Made by a program: the position numbers and the translations under genes | Virus record (IMG/VR): IMGVR_UViG_3300044844_000872 | Location: 1 to 36,541 of that record | Reading direction: 5' to 3' (one strand) | Source: a virus | Length of the DNA stretch: 36,541 bases | In this document: piece after piece, positions 28,589 to 36,181 of the stretch | How the letters are laid out: every line of letters starts with the position of its first letter | How positions within the stretch are numbered: position 1 is the first letter of the stretch | The notes under the pieces: generated by a model | Databases searched by the model: none | What the model was told of the DNA's origin: nothing | The model's input: the letters and a program-made list of their open reading frames with translations, nothing else

Positions 28589-30792
28589 GCCAACAATCCC
28601 CCAGGCCGTTTTTCGGTCGTAATCACTTCACGCACGCGGGCGTTGATCAGGTTGCCGAGCTTTTGCATGTTGTCGGTGTTGCTGCTGTTGCCTGACACGT
28701 TGACAGTGGTATTGACTTGCACGTCACCCATGCCACCACTGCCCATCGCAGCTACCTGTTTGCGACTCAACACCATTTCGCCGGTTTGCAAAATGGCCGG
28801 CACTTCATCGGGTTTTAAATAGCCGCCACTGTGTAAACGTGGCGCACCGGCAAACACGCCCATCGGCACTGAAACCGTGCTGCCACCGCTGCCTACCACG
28901 CCGCCGTCGTGAAAGTAGCTGGCAATGCCATCGAATGCAGCGCCCAGCCAGCCGCCGGAAAAATCCCGGTTTCCGCCGCTGCCGGCTTTTCCGAATAGGG
29001 TATCCATGATTTGTGCGGAGGCAGCCTCAGCAGCCATACGGCGGATAACATTCGTAAAAGATTCCAACATGCCATCTGCCCCCTGCTCGAACGGATCGAA
29101 CAGGAAGTCAGCAAACGCGGTTTGCATGTTTCGCGCGGCTTGCACGGCAAACTCACTCATCTGGTCGGTTGACTCTTGCGCCTTTCCGGTGACGACATCA
29201 AAGCCCTGGCTGATGTTTTCCAATGACCTGGCCAGCTGCTGATCGTCGATGATGCCAAGTCCTTTGGCTTTAAAGGCATCGTCAAACTGGCTGTACATGC
29301 TTTGGTTTTCGCCGCTGAACATTTGCGTCAGGCGCTGATAATCGGCGGCCATGGCTTCGCGTTGCCGGCTGGCGAGTTCGTTGCCTTGCTCGATGATGTC
29401 GTCGTATTCTTTGTATGACTCGATCAGCGTGTTGACGTAATCCTTTTCAGCAGCCAGATTCAGCAGCTTGATTTTCTGCGCATCGTTCAACTGCTTATAC
29501 GCGCCAAACTCCACTTCGAATTCCATCTCGGCTGCGGCACTGACTTCGCCGCGCAGGGCTATTTGTTTTTGCAGGCCGAGCTCAGTAGATTGATACAGTT
29601 GATTTAACTGCTCGGCTGCCGATTGCGCCTGTTTTGCGGATTGCTCGGATTGCGTGGCCAGCTCATCAATGCGGTCGCGGTTTTGTTTCCATAGCCGTTC
29701 TTGTGCGTCGGCCTGTCCCTTGTTGAGTAATGCCTGGGTATCGGCGAATTTTTGCCCTTGCCCGATGATGTCGTCATATTCATCGTAAATGGCCTGCATG
29801 CCGCCGCCGCGCATGGATAACCGCTGTTGTGCCTGCCATTTTCGATCCAAGGTATCTAGCTCTTTGCCAATGCCTTGCAACTCTTTTTTATACTCGCCGG
29901 CATCAACGCCGAAAAATTCCCGCCTTGAAATCAGACTTTTTAGCGTGTTTTGCCGCGCCTGCAGATCGGTATAGGGGTTGGTGGCCTCTGGCGTGACGGC
30001 ATCGGCGACGGTTTTTAACAGCACCTCCAATTTGATAGCCTTGCCGCTGGCAGCCAGCAGCCGATCCCAGGCATTACCGATGCGGTTCAAGCTGCTGCTG
30101 ATACCGTCCATTTTGGCGTTGTTGTAAGCTTTATCCAGCTCTGCGGCGAATTTCGGTAGCACTTCAATACCGACTTTGCCCTGTTCTAACAGCTTGGACA
30201 GTTCCGCCGTTGTTACATTCATGGATCTGGCCATGATGTTAAACGCACCCGGCAAGCGTTCGCCCAACTGGCCGCGCAATTCTTCGGCGCTGACCGTGCC
30301 CTTGCTCATCATCTGCCCGATGGCCAGCAACGCGCCCTCGGTATCCGCGGATGATTTGCCCAGGGCGGCCATGGCTTGCGACACCGCCGAAAACATATCG
30401 CGGGTGGCTTGGCCTTGTAACACCGTGCCCTGTGCCGATGCCTGCAGATCGGCAAAGGCTTTGGCGCTGCTGGTTAAATCCGTGCCCAACTTGTTAGACG
30501 TTTGGCTCAAAAAATCCATGTCAGCGGCCGCATTCTTGGCGCTGCCTGAGGTAATCGTCAATGATCGCTCGATGCTGTCCATCGCTTTGCTGACATCCGC
30601 GCTGGACTTTATAAACGCGGCCATGCCAGCAGCAGAAATCCCCACACCCAGCCCGCCCAGCACGTTATTGACGCGCATGGTGACGGTTTCGGTTTTGGCC
30701 TGGAATTTATCCAGCTGCGTAGCCATCTTGTCCATCTGGCCAGAGAATTTCGCCAGATTGGCGTTGAAATCGACGGTGATGCCTAGTGCCAT
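28585..30792 (-). CDS. H: Tape measure protein
   Basis: A 735-residue protein that sets tail length and is ejected with DNA. The conserved tape_meas_nterm region is at residues about 70-230 (FLSQTSNKLGTDLTSSAKAF, MMSKGTVSAEELRGQLGERLPGAF). Coiled coil follows (330-560), then a C-terminal tail domain with glycine-rich FHDGGVVGSGG and PAILQTGEMVLSRKQ. At roughly 1.5 angstrom per residue the tail would be about 110 nm. It follows the GT chaperone and accessory genes as in lambda. Confidence 0.93.
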   Translation of the reverse strand: MALGITVDFNANLAKFSGQMDKMATQLDKFQAKTETVTMRVNNVLGGLGVGISAAGMAAFIKSSADVSKAMDSIERSLTITSGSAKNAAADMDFLSQTSNKLGTDLTSSAKAFADLQASAQGTVLQGQATRDMFSAVSQAMAALGKSSADTEGALLAIGQMMSKGTVSAEELRGQLGERLPGAFNIMARSMNVTTAELSKLLEQGKVGIEVLPKFAAELDKAYNNAKMDGISSSLNRIGNAWDRLLAASGKAIKLEVLLKTVADAVTPEATNPYTDLQARQNTLKSLISRREFFGVDAGEYKKELQGIGKELDTLDRKWQAQQRLSMRGGGMQAIYDEYDDIIGQGQKFADTQALLNKGQADAQERLWKQNRDRIDELATQSEQSAKQAQSAAEQLNQLYQSTELGLQKQIALRGEVSAAAEMEFEVEFGAYKQLNDAQKIKLLNLAAEKDYVNTLIESYKEYDDIIEQGNELASRQREAMAADYQRLTQMFSGENQSMYSQFDDAFKAKGLGIIDDQQLARSLENISQGFDVVTGKAQESTDQMSEFAVQAARNMQTAFADFLFDPFEQGADGMLESFTNVIRRMAAEAASAQIMDTLFGKAGSGGNRDFSGGWLGAAFDGIASYFHDGGVVGSGGSTVSVPMGVFAGAPRLHSGGYLKPDEVPAILQTGEMVLSRKQVAAMGSGGMGDVQVNTTVNVSGNSSNTDNMQKLGNLINARVREVITTEKRPGGLLA

Positions 30793-30796
30793 GGCG

Positions 30797-31063
30797 TTAC
30801 TCGTGTGGTGGGGTTATGCGGGTTTTTAGGGATGGCGGCGCTGGCAAGGCTGCCCAGGCTGTAATTTCTTTCGGCTGCGCGTATTCATTGACAAAACTGG
30901 TGTCGTCCCAGATGCCCATGAATAAATCAATATCCAGCCTGGCATAAACAAACTGGTTTTCCGGGCGATTCCAGGCAGCGACCACTGCCCACGGCCAGCC
31001 GACATCGGCCAGAAATGCCGAGCCGTCTTTGGGTGGCGGCCGGTCGGTGATCCAGTCCGTCAT
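30797..31063 (-). CDS. Small DUF551-related protein
   Basis: An 88-residue protein with TDRPPPKDGSAFLADVGWPW at the N-terminus, aromatic repeats, and ITAWAALPAPPS at the end. This is the same general layout as DUF551 (W-x..LP.PP), which is also present at 14877. It lies between the gp10-like gene and the tape measure. Function unknown. Confidence 0.6.
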   Translation of the reverse strand: MTDWITDRPPPKDGSAFLADVGWPWAVVAAWNRPENQFVYARLDIDLFMGIWDDTSFVNEYAQPKEITAWAALPAPPSLKTRITPPHE

Positions 31064-31650
31064 TTCAGGTTCAGCTCTTTAGCGATGCGGTTGGCTGCAA
31101 TCTCTGATGCGTCGATGATGGTTTCCAATGCCGCTTGTTTGGTGGCGTTGAATGTGTCGCGCAGAAAGTGTTTGCCGGGTATGGCAACACCGCCACCGCG
31201 CTTGTGATAGCGCAGCTGTTTGGCTGTTTGAATTCGCCCGCCCGATTTGTTGTATTGCTTGCCAAGGTCTCTAAATACCTTAAATTTTGACCCACCTTCC
31301 TCAAGATATTTTTCACCGTTTCGCCACGTGCCCGTGTTGTAGCCATGCTCAATAAACTGGCCATACCAAGCGCCCTTCAAATCTTTGCGGCTTTTGCCGG
31401 GCGATATGGTCAAAAACAAGCCGACTTTGCCATTTTTATTGATGCGGTTGATCTTGCTGTTTTTGATCTTGATCGCCCTTTTCAAACGCCCGGTTTTCAC
31501 AGGCGCGGCAGCGCGGACTTGCTTGAGCATGAGATTTGCGCCCTGGCGTAATGCAACGCGCGTGACACGCTCGCCCAGCTTGGCGTTATAGACATACAGC
31601 GCCCGCTTGACTTCGGCAATGCCTTTTATTTTTGCTTCAAATGCGGCCAT
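31060..31650 (-). CDS. HK97 gp10-like tail completion protein
   Basis: A 196-residue protein starting at ATG 31650, with AGGGGG upstream. It has AEVKRALYVYNAKLGERVTRVALRQGANLMLKQVRAAAPVKTGRLKRAI, the typical start of HK97 gp10-like/minor tail Z-type proteins, and the late PGKHFLRDTFN motif. It is very basic (many K and R). An in-frame extension upstream to 31725 lacks a ribosome site and is rejected. It helps finish the head-to-tail interface or tail. Confidence 0.82.
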   Translation of the reverse strand: MAAFEAKIKGIAEVKRALYVYNAKLGERVTRVALRQGANLMLKQVRAAAPVKTGRLKRAIKIKNSKINRINKNGKVGLFLTISPGKSRKDLKGAWYGQFIEHGYNTGTWRNGEKYLEEGGSKFKVFRDLGKQYNKSGGRIQTAKQLRYHKRGGGVAIPGKHFLRDTFNATKQAALETIIDASEIAANRIAKELNLK

Positions 31651-31666
31651 GGTGCCCCCTGTTTTA

Positions 31667-31927
31667 TTAACGCTGCGTCGCATCCAGCACGGGCACGACA
31701 GCAACACAGGCAAATTCGCCGCCACTTGCTACCACATCCGCCCTGACATAATACGTGACACCTGACACGCCGCCGTCCAGCCATTGCTGCACTCGCAGCG
31801 ACGCCGGATCAATGACAGCACTACCCAACAGCAAATCAGATGCCGATTCATCAATGCCGGTTTTTATGCTGACACTGACCGCCGCACTGGTGATGCCATC
31901 CGCAATCATTGAAAAATCAAACGTCAA
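31667..31927 (-). CDS. Small beta-rich tail-region protein
   Basis: An 86-residue protein with the pattern FDFSMIADGITSAAVSVSIKTGI, QQWLDGGVSGVTYYVRADVVAS. This resembles a common phage tail-region family of immunoglobulin-like small proteins. The start is uncertain: a TTG at 31927 is used here, but the in-frame reading is open upstream to an ATT overlapping the stop of the GT product (31950). Role unknown, probably tail-associated. Confidence 0.6.
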   Translation of the reverse strand: MTFDFSMIADGITSAAVSVSIKTGIDESASDLLLGSAVIDPASLRVQQWLDGGVSGVTYYVRADVVASGGEFACVAVVPVLDATQR

Positions 31928-31949
31928 CGGGATGATTTCAGCTTTTTGA

Positions 31950-32569
31950 TTAATGAGTATTTTTTCGATCGCGTATTAAAACCAGCTGATAAATCAATCG
32001 CTCAATGTCTGCCACGCCCAGCAGCTCCGCCACGATTGGCAGGCCGGTGTAGTCGATCACGCCGCCGAGCAGGTTCCAGGCCTGGACGGCCAGGCCCAAT
32101 TCTGTCGGCGGCGGATCGGCACGGATTAGGCCGCCGGATTGCTCGGCAATGGCTCGGCTGTTGAACCACTCGGCGGCTTTTTTTCGTCACTCTCCAATTG
32201 CTGCAGATGCGCAAGCCAGAGTGAGAAAATCTCGACGGCCAGGCGGTTGAGCGTGGACGGATGGTCGCGCAGGTATTCTTCAAACACGTCTAACGTGAAT
32301 GCTGCCGGCTTGGCATCACCGCCGGAGTAAATGTCCAGCTCGGTTAAATCCCAGCCGTCTACAAAATGCAGCACGGCATACCAGGCGGCCTTACGCCAGG
32401 TGGCCGATTTGAGATTAAAGTGCTGCTCGAACCAGCGCTGTGTTTCGGCGGTGTTGACGTTGCCCAGCCATTCCATCGCATCCATAGGCGTGGGCCGGCG
32501 GATTGTGTAGGCGTGGCCGTCGATGTTGACCACGCTTTGCCGGGATTTTTTGATTTTTTCCAGCAACAT
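31950..32569 (-). CDS. GT: Tail assembly chaperone GT, made by -1 frameshift
   Basis: The second, longer product of the chaperone gene. Translation of G shifts -1 at A-AAA-AAG (32177-32183), and reading continues as KAAEWFNSRAIAEQSGGLIRADP (shown here as adjoining pieces) to the TAA at 31950. This gives about 206 residues: 131 from G and 75 from the T frame, which contains ELGLAVQAWNLLGGVIDYTG. In lambda, gpG and gpGT bind the tape measure during tail assembly in a fixed ratio. No ribosome site is seen for T alone. Confidence 0.85.
32126..32569 (-). CDS. G: Tail assembly chaperone G
   Basis: A 147-residue protein starting at ATG 32569, right after the tail tube stop. The family pattern is YTIRRPTPMDAMEWLGN, WRKAAWYAVLHFVDGWDLTELD, EIFSLWLAHLQQLE. 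It ends with KKPPSGSTAEPLPSNPAA after the slippery site when no shift occurs. It keeps the tape measure soluble during tail assembly. Confidence 0.85.
   Translation of the reverse strand: MLLEKIKKSRQSVVNIDGHAYTIRRPTPMDAMEWLGNVNTAETQRWFEQHFNLKSATWRKAAWYAVLHFVDGWDLTELDIYSGGDAKPAAFTLDVFEEYLRDHPSTLNRLAVEIFSLWLAHLQQLESDEKKPPSGSTAEPLPSNPAA
32177..32183 (-). promoter_or_regulatory. -1 programmed frameshift site A AAA AAG
   Basis: On the minus strand the in-frame heptamer A-AAA-AAG occurs near the end of G (codons GAA AAA AAG), one of the most slippery sites known in bacteria. The -1 frame is then open for 75 codons with good tail-chaperone sequence. Confidence 0.88.
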
Positions 32570-32570
32570 A

Positions 32571-33230
32571 TTACGCGCTGTAATAAGTTGGAGAACCAAA
32601 GGCGGTCACGGTGGCCGGGCTGGTGATTTTGTCTTGCGCGTTGCCGACCGGTGCACCGGTAAAGCCGACATAGCCGACGAATACCATGATCGTGCCGCCC
32701 GTGCCGAAGGTGAACTTGAACGCGCGCTGCGCCTGGGTATCTGATGCGGCTTTGAGGGCAATCTGGCCAGCGTCGGTGATGTCCCACAATTGATCCATGC
32801 TCATGCTGATCGGGTTGGCCGCGCCGGGGATTTGCGACTTTTGATTCGAGTGGATGGTGGTAGTGTCGATAAAATCGAAATCGCCACCGCTGATGCTGAT
32901 CGATGCCGCAGTGGTGATCGATGTGCCAAAGGTGATTTTTTTGGCCGTGCCGCTGCTGAAGGTGTCGAAATCGGTGGTATTGATGCCCGTGCCGCCGGTC
33001 ACGTCTTCCAGCTTGAACGAATCGGTGGCAACGCCAATAACGCGGAATACGCGGGCGTTGACTTGCGACATGCCCTGCACTTCTAAAAAGACATAGTCGC
33101 CGTTGCTGTAACCGTGTCCGGCGGCGGTGACGACGCCTTCTGCGGCCTTGGTGATACCGGTAATATTTTTGGCGGCGGCCAATGCGGACTGCATTGACAC
33201 AGACACGTTTGACATTTTTCTGACTGTCAT
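32571..33230 (-). CDS. V: Major tail tube protein
   Basis: A 219-residue tail tube subunit (lambda V/phage tail tube class). It is beta-rich with few charges: MSNVSVSMQSALAAAKNITGITKA, YSNGDYVFLEVQGMSQVN, QIPGAANPISMSMDQLWDITDAGQ. A good ribosome site (AGGAAACCACC) precedes the ATG. It is highly expressed, lies between the tail terminator and the chaperone genes, and forms the stacked rings of the tail. Confidence 0.9.
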   Translation of the reverse strand: MTVRKMSNVSVSMQSALAAAKNITGITKAAEGVVTAAGHGYSNGDYVFLEVQGMSQVNARVFRVIGVATDSFKLEDVTGGTGINTTDFDTFSSGTAKKITFGTSITTAASISISGGDFDFIDTTTIHSNQKSQIPGAANPISMSMDQLWDITDAGQIALKAASDTQAQRAFKFTFGTGGTIMVFVGYVGFTGAPVGNAQDKITSPATVTAFGSPTYYSA

Positions 33231-33251
33231 GGTGGTTTCCTGATGTGAGTG

Positions 33252-33674
33252 TTAAACGGGGTTTGATTCGGTGGTGGTGTAGCTGAGTTGGTACGTTAAA
33301 ACGAGTTGATGGATCTCGGGTTCTTCTTCTCCCACGCGAAAATCGGTGGCGATGAGCTGGCAGGTATCCGCGCCGAAGTCACTGTTCATGGCCTGCTCGA
33401 TCAGCACGGCGGCGGCGTCCATGTCTGACTCGACCTTTTCGTCGTCTGGTGTGCCGCGTATCCAGCAATTGATTGAAACGGTGATGATGCGGTCCTGCTG
33501 CCGGGGCTGCGCGTGTATGGTCAAGGTTTCGATGGCTTCGTTATCGGCGGCCAGTGTTAAACAGGGCCACATCGTCCGCGTGGGCGGCACGCGCTGAATC
33601 CACACGCCACCCATGCCTGGAATGGTTTTTAGCTGGGTGCGGATGGCTTGCAGAATGGCGCGGCGGGCGTGCAT
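33252..33674 (-). CDS. Tail terminator / minor tail protein U-like
   Basis: A 140-residue protein with ARRAILQAIRTQLKTIPG, WPCLTLAADNEAIE and VLIEQAMNSDFG...LIATDFRVGEEEPEIHQLVLTYQLSYTT. This is the layout of gpU-like/tail terminator proteins that cap the tail tube and join it to the head. It is immediately before the tail tube gene. GTG/ATG at 33674 overlaps the connector stop. Confidence 0.82.
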   Translation of the reverse strand: MHARRAILQAIRTQLKTIPGMGGVWIQRVPPTRTMWPCLTLAADNEAIETLTIHAQPRQQDRIITVSINCWIRGTPDDEKVESDMDAAAVLIEQAMNSDFGADTCQLIATDFRVGEEEPEIHQLVLTYQLSYTTTESNPV

Positions 33675-34264
33675 TACAGGCCACCGCGATAATCAATAAA
33701 GGGGGTTAGCAGCTCCTTGGCTGCGTTTGGGATCGTGAATGGCCGCACGACGCCTTCTATGCTGCTTTGAAACACTTCCCATTGCGAGACGATGAACATA
33801 ATCGCCTCTTTGATGCCCTGCGGCACGGCGGCGGCATTGCCATAGCCGCAAACGTATTGAATCTGCACGGCGTCTAACTGGTTTCTGGCATCCGGCCAAG
33901 CTTTGCCGTATTCCGGCATGACAGCGGCGGTGTAGCTGCCGACCAGATACTCGGTTGACGGCAGCACGGTCAACACGCCGGCGGTGTTGATATAACGAAT
34001 CTCGGTGACTGATTGCAGCGGCGACAACAGGTTAATCGGCTCACTCACCCAGCCCGCATCAAATGCCCCGCAGACGGCGGTCACGGTTTGCGTGATCAGG
34101 CGGCGATTGATGAAACTCTCGGCAAACTCCCGCGCGGCCACGATCCGGGCGGTGATGACTGAATCCCGCGCGGTGTCGTCAATCTGACCGATACCCAAAT
34201 GCAGGCGCATGTCAGCCAGTGAAACCGGCTCTGTCGCGGGCGGCGTGGTGGTGATGTGTTTCAT
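33674..34264 (-). CDS. Head-tail connector, HK97 gp6-like
   Basis: A 196-residue adaptor protein (phage_gp6/QLRR class). It begins EPVSLADMRLHLGI and continues with AREFAESFINRRLITQTVTAV, IQYVCGYGNAAAVPQGIKEAIMFIVSQW and a C-terminal LTPFIDYRGG. Twelve copies bind under the portal. It is the first gene after the terminator that ends the capsid unit, so it probably relies on antitermination. Confidence 0.9.
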   Translation of the reverse strand: MKHITTTPPATEPVSLADMRLHLGIGQIDDTARDSVITARIVAAREFAESFINRRLITQTVTAVCGAFDAGWVSEPINLLSPLQSVTEIRYINTAGVLTVLPSTEYLVGSYTAAVMPEYGKAWPDARNQLDAVQIQYVCGYGNAAAVPQGIKEAIMFIVSQWEVFQSSIEGVVRPFTIPNAAKELLTPFIDYRGGL

Positions 34265-34282
34265 GGGCGAATTTTGGGCATT

Positions 34283-34304
34283 AAAAAACCCGCCGAAGCG
34301 GGTT
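34283..34304 (-). terminator. Intrinsic terminator between head and connector genes
   Basis: AACCCGC (34287-34293) pairs with GCGGGTT (34298-34304) around a CGAA loop, followed on the minus strand by six T (34283-34288). It would stop late transcription before the connector unless Q-modified polymerase reads through, or it could set lower tail-gene levels. Confidence 0.85.
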
Positions 34305-34320
34305 TGGTGGGTGAGTGTGT

Positions 34321-34497
34321 TTAGCCTGGCTGCAGCTCAGCGCACTGTTTGGCGCGTTCCAGTTCCTGATCAGACAGCGGATAGACTACGTATCCCTGCT
34401 GCCACATTTGTTCGCACTGCTCACGTGTGGCGGCATGCTCCTCGTAGATGCCGAACAAAAATAGAATGGCCTGGATGATGGCTTCGATGACTTCCAT
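34321..34497 (-). CDS. Small protein with N-terminal membrane segment
   Basis: A 58-residue protein starting at ATG 34497, which overlaps the stop of the tiny membrane ORF upstream (TGATGG). It has a hydrophobic helix EVIEAIIQAILFLFGIY, then a polar, Cys- and Glu-rich tail (REQCEQMWQQGYV). Together with the upstream peptide it may form a small lysis or membrane-anchoring pair. A longer reading from 34533 is less likely. Confidence 0.5.
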   Translation of the reverse strand: MEVIEAIIQAILFLFGIYEEHAATREQCEQMWQQGYVVYPLSDQELERAKQCAELQPG

Positions 34498-34571
34498 CAA
34501 CCCACCAGCCACAAAAGCAGCGTAAACAGGCACGCGACGAGAAAGTATTTCCAGATGTGGGCGGTCATCAT
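34497..34571 (-). CDS. Tiny membrane peptide after SGNH hydrolase
   Basis: A 24-residue peptide (MMTAHIWKYFLVACLFTLLL...), one transmembrane helix. Its ATG overlaps the SGNH stop (ATGA), and its stop overlaps the next start. It is too short to be certain, but the interlocked starts and stops on both sides argue that it is translated. Confidence 0.45.
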   Translation of the reverse strand: MMTAHIWKYFLVACLFTLLLWLVG

Positions 34572-36181
34572 CCTATTTTCTCAAATGAAATACGGCCAAA
34601 TTCAAAAGTACCTGCGCCCGACGCTTTAAATACAACCCAGATATTGAGAGCGTTCATCAGCGTTTGCCAGTCGCCCCACAATATCGGCTTACTGCCTATG
34701 GTTAATTCAACATCATCTGTAATCGCATCAAATCCAGAGCCAGGATCAGCGCCTTGATTGTTTGCATTCCAATATGTCGATGAATTAAATAACCCTATTT
34801 GCACAGCTCTTAAATTTGCCGCACCTGTGCGTTTGCATGACATGCTAAACCGTACAATGTCACCATTCACAAACGCCGCTTTATCAATGGTCGGACGGAT
34901 AAATATGCGGTCGTTATCATTAGTAGTGCCGCCAATTAATGCGACAATATTTTGACCATAACCGTCTGAACGATTAGCAACAGAAAACGTCACTGTTCCA
35001 GTCCCTGCTCTTGTATCCCATCCAGCCGCGCAGTTTGTAGGGATGTTGCCAGAAACGCCTGTGCCTGATGCCACTTGAGTGCCAAGCATTAACGGGTTTC
35101 TGACGGCCTGCTTGCTGGCGTTATCGTAGTTATAAGACAAGTTGCCATCAGTAATCAGTGGAGATGCAACAGGATACTGGCTTGCAAAGGCGGCAAGCAG
35201 CAATTTGTAAATCTGGTGCATACCGTTGGCATTTGGATGAATACCTGTGGCATCACTCCAATAGCTTGTCACGCCAACACCAGTGCTTTTGTTTGTTAAT
35301 GCCGCATTTGCCGGGATTAAAACAAAATTTGGATAAATATCAGCCAACCTGCGAATGGCTTGATTGATTCTAAGAATTTGTTTTTTCTTAGCCAAACTGT
35401 AGCTTGAGCCGGTTTCTAAAATTGGCGTTATTTCAGCCCGCCAGTACTTAATGCCGTTGCTAGCAGCAAGGGCGGCCATCGCAGTTATGTTTGCAATTGT
35501 ATCGGCTTCGGTTACAGTGCCAGAGTTAACGTCATTGATTCCGCAGTTGTCATAAATAACAGCCGGATTCAATGACAAAACATGAGTTGTAAAATTAGCT
35601 AACGTTTCTGCGCTGGTAGTGCCTGACACTGAGCGATTTCTAATGTCGTAGAAATTACCGATGGCTGCATTAAAATTGTGTAAAAAAGCCCGTTGATTTG
35701 TGAAGTTATCAACTAGCACATTGATAGTCATGCCAGCTTTTGCGGTTGGGCTTGCAGTCAATGTCGTGCTGTTTATAAATGTTATCGTGCTGGTTGCTGA
35801 GTCATACGTCGAAACTATTTTTTCACCGTTCCACTCCTCTTGCGCGACACCCGATATAAAAATCGTTTGTCCTGGAACGGTGTTCCCGCCAAACGTGCCA
35901 ATTGTGCCGATATTGCCGGAGCCCGATAGCGTGACTGCTGAATCAATATAATTTTGACCGGCGTTAATGCTGTCGCCGATTACGACTAAAACAGGTTTAT
36001 TTAAAAAACTACCGACCCGCACACCTGCTGAAATTTCGTCTATAGTAAATCCTGATTTGATAGGTTTTATTTGATAAGTTGCAATCCCTAAATTTACCAA
36101 TCGATATTCCTCGTTAGCCGACAACGACGCAATGTCCTGATCACAATACCCATTCCACTGCCGTAAAAATCGAATCGTCAT
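34568..36181 (-). CDS. SGNH-hydrolase with head-decoration-like N-terminus
   Basis: A 537-residue protein in three parts. Residues 1-40 (MTIRFLRQWNGYCDQDIASL and LVNLGIATYQ) resemble small capsid-decoration proteins. Residues about 60-335 are an SGNH/GDSL esterase with GDS (69-71), GIND (214-217) and IHPN with H315; the preceding Asp is D310, so the spacing is slightly unusual. Residues 345-537 are a beta-sandwich-like module (GYGQNIVALIGG, VRFSMSCKRTGAANLRAVQIGLF). The esterase could deacetylate surface polysaccharide. Its start overlaps the decoration gene stop (ATGA), and it lies between head genes, not tail genes. Confidence 0.8.
   Translation of the reverse strand: MTIRFLRQWNGYCDQDIASLSANEEYRLVNLGIATYQIKPIKSGFTIDEISAGVRVGSFLNKPVLVVIGDSINAGQNYIDSAVTLSGSGNIGTIGTFGGNTVPGQTIFISGVAQEEWNGEKIVSTYDSATSTITFINSTTLTASPTAKAGMTINVLVDNFTNQRAFLHNFNAAIGNFYDIRNRSVSGTTSAETLANFTTHVLSLNPAVIYDNCGINDVNSGTVTEADTIANITAMAALAASNGIKYWRAEITPILETGSSYSLAKKKQILRINQAIRRLADIYPNFVLIPANAALTNKSTGVGVTSYWSDATGIHPNANGMHQIYKLLLAAFASQYPVASPLITDGNLSYNYDNASKQAVRNPLMLGTQVASGTGVSGNIPTNCAAGWDTRAGTGTVTFSVANRSDGYGQNIVALIGGTTNDNDRIFIRPTIDKAAFVNGDIVRFSMSCKRTGAANLRAVQIGLFNSSTYWNANNQGADPGSGFDAITDDVELTIGSKPILWGDWQTLMNALNIWVVFKASGAGTFEFGRISFEKIG

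Noticed and set aside
32002-32283. Frame overlapping the G/T chaperone end (MKNTCATIRP...)
   Set aside because: An Arg/Pro-rich shadow of the T region; the true reading is the -1 frame from the slippery site.
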